A DNA stretch of 64,000 bases from Aestuariimicrobium ganziense (GTDB taxonomy: Bacteria > Actinomycetota > Actinomycetes > Propionibacteriales > Propionibacteriaceae), in NCBI RefSeq assembly GCF_015352975.1, contig NZ_JACYIZ010000001.1:1-64000 (forward strand). Direction: 5' to 3'. A program made the position numbers and the translations under genes. Below the pieces are notes generated by a model, which ran no database searches, had not been told where the DNA came from, and saw only the letters and a list, made by a program, of their open reading frames with translations. This document shows, piece by piece, positions 14,834 through 22,163 of this stretch (the stretch's first letter is position 1; each line of letters begins with the position of its first letter).

Positions 14834-15485
14834 GGTTGCGGCGTGGCTGGAGGACACCGCCGAGGCGTTCGAGGAGATCGGCGAGATCGATCTCGCCATC
14901 GACTGGGCGAAACGGGCGACCGGATTCGACCACGGGCACCAGTCGCTCAAAGCTGCCGACTACTGGTGCGGCCTCCTGGAGACACACCGGCCGGCCGAGG
15001 CGCTCGACGCGCGACTCTCGGTGTTCCGCAAGTGGCCGTCGTCGACCTCGGCGGCTCGGCTGCACGATGCGGCGGGCAAGTCCTGGCCGAACCACCGCGA
15101 CGAGGTTGTGGCGATCCTGGCGGCGAGTCCGCGGGACGCGGTCCTGTTCGCACTTCTCACCTTGAAGGAGCCGGAGTTCGCGTGGAACCTCGCGCATTCG
15201 CTGGCGCTCGACAGCGACCACACCTGGAGCGAGCTGGTGAAGGCGTACGAGAAAGTCGACCCGATCGCCACGCTGCCGATCCACCAGCGCCTCGTCAAGA
15301 ACGAGTTGGTCGAGGCCGGCGCCCAGCATTACCGGCTGGCAGCGCGAAGGCTGGCGAAGATGCGGAAGCTCAGCGCTGGGTCGCACAAGTCAGCCGAGGT
15401 CAACGACCTGATCGCGGACCTGCGCAAGACCCATCGGCGCCGTCCGCGGCTGCAGCAGGAGTTCGACCGAGCAGGGCTGCCCTGA
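14834..15485 (+). pseudogene. 3' fragment of a gene truncated by the second IS (DUF6880-like)
   Basis: About 217 codons with no native start. The helical, repeat-like sequence (AWLEDTAEAFEEIGEIDLAI, then LKAADYWCGLLETHRPAEAL, and RRPRLQQEFDRAGLP at the end) resembles the C-terminal part of a family I know as DUF6880 / SWIM-zinc-finger-associated proteins. The 5' part is gone at the IS boundary. An ATG inside the IS (14781) is in frame and could give a 234-residue hybrid, but there is no sign that it is used. Function unknown. Confidence 0.6.
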
Positions 15486-15492
15486 CGGCGCG

Positions 15493-15990
15493 TCAGTCTC
15501 CGTCGACGCGAGGCGACCTGCCGCGGGTGACCTTGACGTTGGGCGGCAGCGGCTCGTTCGGGTCGCTGGTCGCCTCCGCACGTTCGGCAACCTCGGCTTC
15601 CGCAGCGAGCAGCGAGGCTATGTGGCGGCGCGGCGCGACAACGGCTGCAGGTGTCTGGAACACACCCTCGTAGCCTTCTACGTCGCTCTTTTGCGGTGTC
15701 CACGTGCGATGCCGTTCGGCCACCCACTCGGCACCGTCATACTCGGCGATTCCCCAGTCGACGCCGTCGGGGATGCAGATCACGACGAGCTCGGCGTTGG
15801 GGCCGCTGGCGGCCTGGCCGAGGGTCTCCACGACGTCAACGAGGCGAGAATCGTTTCTGCGGAGCGCGTTCTCGCCGATGACTCGGTAGGGCTGCATGAA
15901 CGACGACTTCTCGTCGACCTCCAGTCCGAGCGCAGCGGCGGCCTCGCGGGACAGCCCGAAGCCTCCGGGCTTCGCGTTCACGACAATCAT
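15493..15990 (-). CDS. Conserved hypothetical protein (phage/mobile-type)
   Basis: A 165-residue protein starting MIVVNAKPGGFGLSREAAAA. It has a central segment (VICIPDGVDWGIAEYDGAEW followed by VAERHRTW) that I recall from short proteins in phages and mobile elements with no assigned function. A charged, Pro-rich tail ends it. The open frame extends upstream to 16338, but the sequence before M at 15990 is antisense to the Xre gene and not protein-like. No catalytic motif is visible. It lies between a truncated gene and a toxin-antitoxin-like pair, so it belongs to the accessory region. Confidence 0.55.
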   Translation of the reverse strand: MIVVNAKPGGFGLSREAAAALGLEVDEKSSFMQPYRVIGENALRRNDSRLVDVVETLGQAASGPNAELVVICIPDGVDWGIAEYDGAEWVAERHRTWTPQKSDVEGYEGVFQTPAAVVAPRRHIASLLAAEAEVAERAEATSDPNEPLPPNVKVTRGRSPRVDGD

Positions 15991-16107
15991 CTGCACAGCC
16001 GGCCCCCTCTGCTCCTCTGACTGCCTCCTGGCCGAGATCGACGCTACGGATCGCCTCCGACATGACCAAGCGATTTCCGATGACGCGCCTGCGAGACCTT
16101 GAGGAGC

Positions 16108-16125
16108 GATATCTAAGCGGATATC
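16108..16125. promoter_or_regulatory. Paired GATATC sites before the Xre gene
   Basis: GATATC occurs at 16108-16113 and again at 16120-16125, 12 bases apart and directly before the ATG. The pair is a plausible autoregulatory operator for the HTH protein, and the first overlaps a possible -10 box (TATCTA). Confidence 0.4.
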
Positions 16126-16647
16126 ATGGGGGACATGGCTGGAACGATCATCGAGCGGGCACGCCGCGGCAGTGGACTGTCGCAGCGCGAACTGGCGCGC
16201 CGTTCGGGCACCTCGCAGCCCACGCTCTCGACCTACGAGCACGGCACCAAGTCGCCGACGCTCGCTGTGGCCGAGAGGATCGTCAACAGCAGCGGCTTCG
16301 ATCTCGACCTCGTGCCCCGCGTCGAGTTCACCACCCACCCCGGTGCTCGCGGTGAGCCGTTCGTCGTCCCTGATCGCCTGTGGCGCCTCGACACAGCTTC
16401 AGCCTTCGCGACAGTGACGCTGCCCCAGCATCTGCACTGGTCCGGCCCGTCCCGTCCCTACAACCTTCGCAATCGGCGCGACCGCGCCAGGGTCTACGAG
16501 ATCGTGCTTCGGGAAGGTGAGCCCGGCGATCTGCTCGCCTATGTCGATGGAGCACTGTTGGTCGACCTCTGGGACGAGCTCGTCATTTCGAAGGCGATCC
16601 GAAGCGCTTGGGAGCCGCTCATCACTTCGTTCGGTGCCATCGCGTGA
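16126..16647 (+). CDS. Xre-type HTH antitoxin-like regulator of an AbiEii pair
   Basis: A 173-residue protein. Residues about 5-60 are an Xre/Cro HTH (IIERARRGSGLSQRELARRS, then GTSQPTLSTYEHGTKSP). The C-terminal part (about 70-170) includes FATVTLPQHLHWSGPSRPYN, a segment common in antitoxins that precede nucleotidyltransferase-like toxins. Its stop overlaps the GTG of the next gene (GTGA at 16644-16647), the usual tight coupling of such pairs. It should bind its own promoter; see the GATATC pair. The second in-frame ATG (16135) is an alternative start. Confidence 0.75.
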   Translation: MGDMAGTIIERARRGSGLSQRELARRSGTSQPTLSTYEHGTKSPTLAVAERIVNSSGFDLDLVPRVEFTTHPGARGEPFVVPDRLWRLDTASAFATVTLPQHLHWSGPSRPYNLRNRRDRARVYEIVLREGEPGDLLAYVDGALLVDLWDELVISKAIRSAWEPLITSFGAIA

Positions 16648-17153
16648 GCGACTCACGGCTGAGCGACTTCCAGGTCGAACTGGCCAACGTGTTCTTCTCC
16701 CTGCCAGAGTCGGCAGGCTTCCTACTCGCCGGCGGCGGCGCGCTGATCGCGCAGGGGATCGTGCCGAGGCCGACCGAAGACCTCGACTTCTTCACATCGC
16801 GTCACTCAGGCAGCGTCGTGGCAGCGAGCCATGCCCTCATCGCTGCGGTCACGGCTCGCGGGTGGACACACGAGTTGGTGCGGACCGGCGAGGAGTTTCG
16901 GCGGTGGGCGATCACCGGTCCGGAGACGGTTCTCGTGGACCTCGCGGTCGACAGCCCCGCCTCCAGCACTCCGACCGTCACGATCGCCGGCCCGAGCTTC
17001 GCGCCCGACGAGCTTGCGATCCGCAAGACACTCGCGCTGTTCGGCCGCGCGGAACCCCGCGACTTTGTCGACGTCTACGTGCTGCACCAGCGATTCGACC
17101 GCGAGGAGACGGGTTCGGGCCGGACCTGCCGCGCGACTGCTCCCACGCCTTGA
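16644..17153 (+). pseudogene. AbiEii-type nucleotidyltransferase toxin, 3' truncated
   Basis: The N-terminal half of a nucleotidyltransferase-fold toxin: the sequence LLAGGGALIAQGIVPRPTED then LDFFTS holds the GG...Dx[DF] type nucleotide-binding motif of the AbiEii family. The family is usually 230-300 residues; this frame gives 169, of which the last 15 or so (after HQRFDREE) are not family-like and are antisense to the integrase remnant. A deletion near 17110 therefore joined the toxin gene to the integrase gene. Catalytic residues are present but the C-terminal lobe is missing, so activity is doubtful. Confidence 0.7.
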
Positions 17154-17734
17154 TCACCGCTCGGATCGCGTTGACCTCGGTCGCAGTAAGCGCGGTCGGC
17201 GTCCGCTTCCGCTTGTGCAGCCGCGCGACGCCGTCGATCGGGTTGCGGTGGATCACCTCGTGCCGCACCGCGAGGCTGAACGCGAGCCGCAGCACAGTCT
17301 TCGCCCGCTTCGAGCGGGCGTACGACTGCTTGCCGAGCTCCTTGAGCAGGGCGTCGCTCCCCGACGCCGATCTCGCGCAGCGCGTAGCCGCGGAAGGCCG
17401 GGAGCACGAGCCGGTTCATGTCGCGCTCGTAGTTGAAACGGGTCGCCGGGGCGATCCTGTTCTCCAGATCAAGGTCGGCCAGCCAGTAGTCGACCAGCGC
17501 CGGGAAGGGGCTGTCGGGCGTCAGCGTCGTGTCGACCGGCTGGAACGCGTTGCGCTCAGCCAACCGCCGTTTCAACGCCGCCTCGGCCGCCGGCCTCGAC
17601 GACGCGGTCGCCTGCACCAGGCGCGTCTGGCCGTCCCAGTCGCGGAAGCGGGTTCGGGACTCGACCTTGCCTTTCGACCGCTGGATGAAGGCGATCTCGC
17701 CGTACCCGCCGATCGGGATGCGCGGCCTACTCAT
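17125..17734 (-). pseudogene. Tyrosine integrase remnant without catalytic domain
   Basis: Starts MSRPRIPIGGYGEIAFIQRS and continues with the SAM-like core-binding domain (PALVDYWLADLDLENRIAPA and FNYERDMNRLVLPAFRGYAL). Near 17350 the frame shifts; the continuation (KTVLRLAFSLAVRHEVIHRN and PIDGVARLHKRKRTPTALTA) is in the next frame. After AIRAVIKAWEQ the homology stops where the AbiEii toxin gene begins on the other strand. The R-HxxR-Y catalytic region is absent, so the protein cannot recombine DNA. It overlaps the excisionase gene by 8 bases at its start, the normal int-xis arrangement. Confidence 0.75.
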
Positions 17735-17933
17735 GGGAGCCACCCTCGTGTCGCTCCTCCAGCCACGCGGCGATGTCGCTGGCCGCGAAACGCAGGTGCT
17801 CGCCAAGCTTGAAGGCTCGCGGCGCCCGGCCGGACAGCCGCCAGTCGTAGATGGTCTGCACGGGGACACCGAGGTACTCGGCGAGCTCCTCGACCCCGAT
17901 CAGGCGCTCCAGCCCCAATTCTGTGGTGTTCAT
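17727..17933 (-). CDS. Excisionase-type HTH protein
   Basis: A 68-residue winged-HTH protein of the excisionase/AlpA kind: LIGVEELAEYLGVPVQTIYD then WRLSGRAPRAFKLGEHLRFA and SDIAAWLEERH. Start chosen as ATG 17933 (an ATG at 17939 is also in frame); the longer open frame upstream is not protein-like. It precedes and overlaps the integrase remnant. In intact elements such proteins guide integrase towards excision or activate genes of the element; here the partner is dead. Confidence 0.8.
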   Translation of the reverse strand: MNTTELGLERLIGVEELAEYLGVPVQTIYDWRLSGRAPRAFKLGEHLRFAASDIAAWLEERHEGGSHE

Positions 17934-18041
17934 GCCCATCAGGTGTGCGAGCCAGACCGAGCAGCCCCGAGGCAATCGGAACCGACGACCACGACACCCG
18001 GCTGGGCGGCGCTGCGCACCTGTCAATGTGATGGGTAAACG

Positions 18042-18356
18042 ATGGGATCGCATCTCGCCCCCAAAGCGAAAGTCCAGGTCAACCATGGGCTGACCTGGAC
18101 TTTCTTGGTAGCCCTCGCCTCATTCTCTGCCAACACCCCTGTTGCGCTCCGGCCGCCTGCCGCTCGCCTCGATGATCGCCGGCAGTCTGGGCGGCGACGC
18201 ATCACGGCCCGCGACCGTGCACAGATCGTTGAGCTATACGAGCAGGGGAAGAGCACACGCTACGTAGCAGACGAGGTCGGCGTCTCGAAGGCCACAGTCC
18301 TCACAGTCCTCAAGCGGGCGAACGTCCCAATGCGCCCGGTCGGTGCCCACTACTAA
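18042..18356 (+). CDS. Small HTH protein, start uncertain
   Basis: The conserved part is the C-terminal 55 residues (RRRITARDRAQIVELYEQGK then STRYVADEVGVSKATVLTVL), a resolvase-type helix-turn-helix. The first 40 or so codons run across the hairpin at 18068-18104 and the 11-bp repeat at 18102 and are not protein-like, so the true start is probably later, or this is the 3' fragment of a longer recombinase left at an attachment site. It could also regulate the restriction operon downstream. Confidence 0.5.
   Translation: MGSHLAPKAKVQVNHGLTWTFLVALASFSANTPVALRPPAARLDDRRQSGRRRITARDRAQIVELYEQGKSTRYVADEVGVSKATVLTVLKRANVPMRPVGAHY
18068..18104. terminator. Strong hairpin next to the putative left attachment site
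   Basis: GAAAGTCCAGGTCA and TGACCTGGACTTTC form a perfect 14-bp stem with a 9-base loop. Read on the complementary strand it follows GCTACCAAG, the same bases that end the tRNA-fMet gene at 29616, and leads into TTTCGCTTT. It therefore looks like the original terminator of the tRNA, now separated from it by the inserted block. Confidence 0.6.
18102..18112. repeat. Putative attachment-site repeat, left copy
   Basis: TTCTTGGTAGC, identical to 29612-29622, where it covers the last seven bases of the tRNA-fMet gene plus four flanking bases. Direct orientation; the 11.5 kb between them holds the restriction block. Confidence 0.55.
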
Positions 18357-18464
18357 CGCATCCCAAGGAGCCCCAGGACACGCGCTCAGGCACTCGGTCG
18401 CTCCGTCTACTGCTCTGCCATACTGGGGATTGACGCATGGCGAGGCGCTTCGCTAGTCGATTTT

Positions 18465-18478
18465 CGTACGCATGTTCG
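18465..18478. promoter_or_regulatory. LexA-like box over the hsdM -35 region
   Basis: CGTACGCATGTTCG differs from the Gram-positive SOS box CGAAC-N4-GTTCG at one position. It ends 9 bases before the -10 box TAGAAT, so it covers the -35 position. SOS control of the restriction operon is suggested, not shown. Confidence 0.4.
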
Positions 18479-18487
18479 TAAATAGGG

Positions 18488-18493
18488 TAGAAT
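18488..18493 (+). promoter_or_regulatory. -10 box of the restriction operon
   Basis: TAGAAT, 50 bases before the GTG of hsdM, in an AT-rich stretch (18,470-18,530) unlike the surrounding DNA. The 181-base gap 18357-18537 holds nothing else I recognise. Confidence 0.45.
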
Positions 18494-18537
18494 GTATATA
18501 GAACATGCGCAATGACACAACATTAGGAAGACCAGCA

Positions 18538-20970
18538 GTGGCTCTGAAGAAGTCCGATCTTTACGCATCTCTCTGGGCGAGCTGTGATCAGCTGCGCGGC
18601 GGTATGGACGCCAGTCAGTACAAGGACTACATCCTGACGCTTTTGTTTGTGAAGTATGTCTCCGACAAAGCCAAGACGGATCCAAATAGTCTGATCGATG
18701 TACCTGCTGGCGGTTCCTTCGATGACATGCTCGCCGCCAAGGGCGACAAGGAGATCGGCGATCGCTTCAACAAGATCATCGCCAAGCTTGCCGAGGCCAA
18801 CGGCCTGCGTAACGTCATCGACCAGGCCGACTTCAACGACGAGGAGAAGCTCGGCAAGGGCAAGGAGATGCAGGACCGCCTCTCCAAACTCGTCACGATC
18901 TTCAACGACCTCGACTTCCGTGGTTCACGCGCCGAGGGCGACGACCTCCTTGGCGACGCCTACGAATACCTGATGCGGCACTTCGCTACCGAGTCCGGCA
19001 AGAGCAAGGGCCAGTTCTACACCCCGGCCGAGGTCTCCCGCATCCTCGCCAAAGTCGTCGGCATCGGACCGAACACGCGACAGGACCAGACTGTCTACGA
19101 CCCTGCCTGTGGATCAGGCTCGCTGCTCCTCAAGGCTGCCGCTGAGGCTCCCCGCGGCATGACGATCTACGGCCAGGAGAAGGACAACGCCACCTGGGCC
19201 TTATCGAAGATGAACATGATCCTGCACGGCAACGAGATCGCCGAGATCGAGAAGGGCGACACGATCACCAACCCGCAATTCACCAAGGGTGATCGGCTGC
19301 GAACCTTCGACTACATCGTCATGAACCCGCCGTTTTCAATAAAATCATGGAATAACGGCCTCGAGAACGACTACAACCGGTTCGAGTACGGTCGTCCGCC
19401 GGAGAAGAACGGCGACTACGCCTTCCTGTTGCATGCACTCACGTCACTCAAGAGCACCGGCAAGGCGGCTATCATCCTCCCTCACGGCGTCTTGTTCCGG
19501 GGCGGCACAGAGGGCACGATCCGTACTCGGCTGCTGAAACAAGGCTTCGTCAAGGGCATCATCGGGCTTCCCGCCAACCTTTTCTATGGTACCGGCATCC
19601 CTGCGTGCATCGTCATACTCGACAAGGAGAACGCCCACGCTCGCACCGGCGTCTTTATGATCGACGCGTCCAAGGGCTATAAGAAGGACGGTAACAAGAA
19701 TCGCCTTCGCAGCCAGGACATCCACAAGATCGTGGACACGTTCAACAAGCAGATCGAGATCGACCGCTACTCGCGCATGGTGTCGATGAGCGAGATCGCT
19801 GATTCGAAGAACGGCTACAACCTCAACATCCCGCGCTACATCGACTCCTCGGATCCCGAGGACCTCCAGGATCTTCATGCCCATCTACACGGGGGCATCC
19901 CTGACAGGGATCTCGATGCCCTCAGCGAGTACTGGGACGCGTTCCCTCAGCTCCGCAGCCAACTCTTTGAGCCGAACCGATCCGGATATAGCGACCTCAC
20001 GATCGACGTGGGCCAGGTGCAGCAGGCCATCATCGACTCGACTGAGTTTCAGAAGTTCGCCACCGAGGCGAAGCAGCTCACGGTCGACTGGTTCACTGCT
20101 CACCGCGACACTCTCGCCACGATCGACGCCGATACCCGGCCCAATGACCTTATTGCCAGCATCGGCGACGACTTGCTCGTGCGCTTTAGGCCCGTGTCGC
20201 TCCTCGACGAGTACGACGTCTACGAGCAACTCATGGACTACTGGCACGGCACCATGCACGACGACGTCTTCCTCGTCATGAACGAGGGATGGCTGAGTGC
20301 CGCGAAGCCACGCAAGACCATCGAGGACAAGGAGCGCAAGCTTTCGGAGACGGCAGATCTGGTGGTCGGTTCTGGCCGGAGCGCGACCAAGTACAAGATG
20401 GATCTCATCCCACCCTCACTCATCGTGGCTCGCTACTTCGCCGTCGAGCAGGTCAAGGTCGACGAGCTCACTGCAGCCGCCGACGAAGCCGCGCGCGCCG
20501 TCGAGGTGTACTTGGATGAACACGCCGTGGAGGAGGGACTACTCGCTGAGGCGATGGATGACGACAAGATCTCGAAGGCGCTTGTCGTGGCTCGCCTGCG
20601 GGTCGCTAAGCGTGAAGGTTCCGATCTGGAGGAAGTCAAGTCCCTGCAACAGGCCGTCAGACTCTACGACGCCGAGGCTGCAGCCAAGAAGGAAGTCAAG
20701 GACGCCCAGGCTGCGCTCGACTTGGCCACCCTCAAGAAGTACGGCGAGCTTGTCGAAGACGACGTGAAGAGCCTGGTGCTTGACGACAAATGGATGGCAA
20801 CGGTTCGCAACCGAGTCGTGGGCGAAGCTAACGCGCTCACCCTCGATCTAGTAGCCAGAATCCAGCAGCTTGGCGATCGCTATGCTGAGACTGTTGGAGA
20901 ACTTGACGCCGTGTTGGAGAAGCTCGAAGCCAGAGTTGGTGAGCACCTCGCCGCCATGGGGGTGAATTGA
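18538..20970 (+). CDS. hsdM: Type I restriction-modification methyltransferase subunit HsdM
   Basis: An 810-residue N6-adenine methyltransferase subunit. An N-terminal helical domain (SDLYASLWASCDQLRGGMDA) is followed by the AdoMet motif DPACGSGSLLLK (about residues 188-199) and the catalytic NPPF (263-266, VMNPPFSIK). It is about 300 residues longer than classical HsdM; the extra C-terminal part is rich in charged heptad-like helices (AAKKEVKDAQAALDLATLKK, then DAVLEKLEARVGEHL), probably a coiled coil for contacts with HsdS or HsdR. GTG 18538 is chosen because AGGAAG lies 7 bases before it; ATG 18505 is an in-frame alternative without a ribosome binding site. The stop overlaps the hsdS start (TGATG). 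Confidence 0.92.
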   Translation: MALKKSDLYASLWASCDQLRGGMDASQYKDYILTLLFVKYVSDKAKTDPNSLIDVPAGGSFDDMLAAKGDKEIGDRFNKIIAKLAEANGLRNVIDQADFNDEEKLGKGKEMQDRLSKLVTIFNDLDFRGSRAEGDDLLGDAYEYLMRHFATESGKSKGQFYTPAEVSRILAKVVGIGPNTRQDQTVYDPACGSGSLLLKAAAEAPRGMTIYGQEKDNATWALSKMNMILHGNEIAEIEKGDTITNPQFTKGDRLRTFDYIVMNPPFSIKSWNNGLENDYNRFEYGRPPEKNGDYAFLLHALTSLKSTGKAAIILPHGVLFRGGTEGTIRTRLLKQGFVKGIIGLPANLFYGTGIPACIVILDKENAHARTGVFMIDASKGYKKDGNKNRLRSQDIHKIVDTFNKQIEIDRYSRMVSMSEIADSKNGYNLNIPRYIDSSDPEDLQDLHAHLHGGIPDRDLDALSEYWDAFPQLRSQLFEPNRSGYSDLTIDVGQVQQAIIDSTEFQKFATEAKQLTVDWFTAHRDTLATIDADTRPNDLIASIGDDLLVRFRPVSLLDEYDVYEQLMDYWHGTMHDDVFLVMNEGWLSAAKPRKTIEDKERKLSETADLVVGSGRSATKYKMDLIPPSLIVARYFAVEQVKVDELTAAADEAARAVEVYLDEHAVEEGLLAEAMDDDKISKALVVARLRVAKREGSDLEEVKSLQQAVRLYDAEAAAKKEVKDAQAALDLATLKKYGELVEDDVKSLVLDDKWMATVRNRVVGEANALTLDLVARIQQLGDRYAETVGELDAVLEKLEARVGEHLAAMGVN

Positions 20971-22163
20971 TGAGTTCGACCGTCGCACTCGGCAGTCTCG
21001 CGAGCTTTCGAAAGGGAGCCGGGCTTCCTAAGTCAGATCTGCAATCAGACGGCAGGGTTCCGTGCATCCATTACGGCGAGCTGTTCACGAAGTACGGCGC
21101 TGTCATCAATGCGCCCATAAGTCGCACCAACGCTGATCTTCCGGTCACCTCGATCGCAGGAGATGTTCTTATGCCGACGTCCGATGTCACGCCGCGTGGC
21201 CTGGCCAAGGCCTCGGCGATCCTCCAGGACGGCGTGACGCTCGGCGGCGACATTCTCGTGATTAGGCCTGATGGCGCCAGCATAGATTCCAGGTACCTTG
21301 CCTATGCCATCCGGAACGACGCGAATCAGGTGCTCAAGCTCGTCCGTGGCAGCACGGTCTATCACCTCTACGCGGCTGACATGCGGCACTTCGAACTGAA
21401 CTTGCCTCCGAAAGCACAGCAGACACGCGCGGCAGATGCGCTCCAAGACGTCGATGACTTGATCGCCATGCTCGAACGCCTTGCTGCAAAGAAGCATGCG
21501 ATCAAGGAGGGCATGATGCAGGAGCTCCTGACCGGCCGCACGCGCCTGCCAGGGTTTGACAGTGCATGGACTGACTCAATAATCGGTGCTGTCGCGCGTG
21601 TTACCGGCGGAGGGACGCCGTCCACGCGGGTCAGTGCGTACTGGAACGGTGACATCCCGTGGTTTACTCCTGCTGAGATCAAGTCCGAGGGGTCTGGTCT
21701 CGTCTCGTCCTCCGCGCGCGCGATCACGCAATTTGGGCTCGCTAGGTCAGCGGCCACACTTCTTCCGGAAGGGTCCGTCTTAGTCACATCGCGCGCCAGC
21801 ATCGGACACTGCGCAGTCGCTGCGGTTCCGGTCGCCACTAATCAGGGCTTCGCGTCGATGATCCCGAGGGATCGCAGGTCAACCTGGTTCCTCTACTACT
21901 GGGTACAGCAGAACCACGCAGAACTTGAGAGCCGTTCGGCTGGCAGCACCTTCCTAGAGATCAGCGCCACGAAGGTCGCCGGAATCCCGCTTGCAGAGCC
22001 GAGTTTGCGCGAACAGCAAGCGATTGGTGAAGCTCTGCGCAGCGCTGACACCGAGCTTGACGCTCTGAAGAGTCGCCTAGCGAAGGCGCGCGCCATCAAG
22101 ACCGGGATGATGCAGCAACTATTGACTGGGCGCGTTCGCCTGCCCGTGGAGGGCGCATCATGA
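20970..22163 (+). CDS. hsdS: Type I restriction specificity subunit HsdS
   Basis: A 397-residue protein that recognises the two halves of the target sequence. It has two target-recognition domains, each followed by a spacer helix; the two helices are near-copies (AIKEGMMQELLTGRTRLP around residue 170-187 and AIKTGMMQQLLTGRVRLP near the C-terminus). The DNA sequence recognised cannot be read from the protein. ATG 20970 overlaps the hsdM stop; a TTG just before it is rejected. The ATG of hsdR overlaps its stop, so the three genes are coupled. Confidence 0.92.
   Translation: MSSTVALGSLASFRKGAGLPKSDLQSDGRVPCIHYGELFTKYGAVINAPISRTNADLPVTSIAGDVLMPTSDVTPRGLAKASAILQDGVTLGGDILVIRPDGASIDSRYLAYAIRNDANQVLKLVRGSTVYHLYAADMRHFELNLPPKAQQTRAADALQDVDDLIAMLERLAAKKHAIKEGMMQELLTGRTRLPGFDSAWTDSIIGAVARVTGGGTPSTRVSAYWNGDIPWFTPAEIKSEGSGLVSSSARAITQFGLARSAATLLPEGSVLVTSRASIGHCAVAAVPVATNQGFASMIPRDRRSTWFLYYWVQQNHAELESRSAGSTFLEISATKVAGIPLAEPSLREQQAIGEALRSADTELDALKSRLAKARAIKTGMMQQLLTGRVRLPVEGAS

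Noticed and set aside
18042..18110. The first 20 or so codons of the small HTH frame as genuine protein
   Set aside because: They are read through a perfect 14-bp hairpin and the putative attachment repeat.
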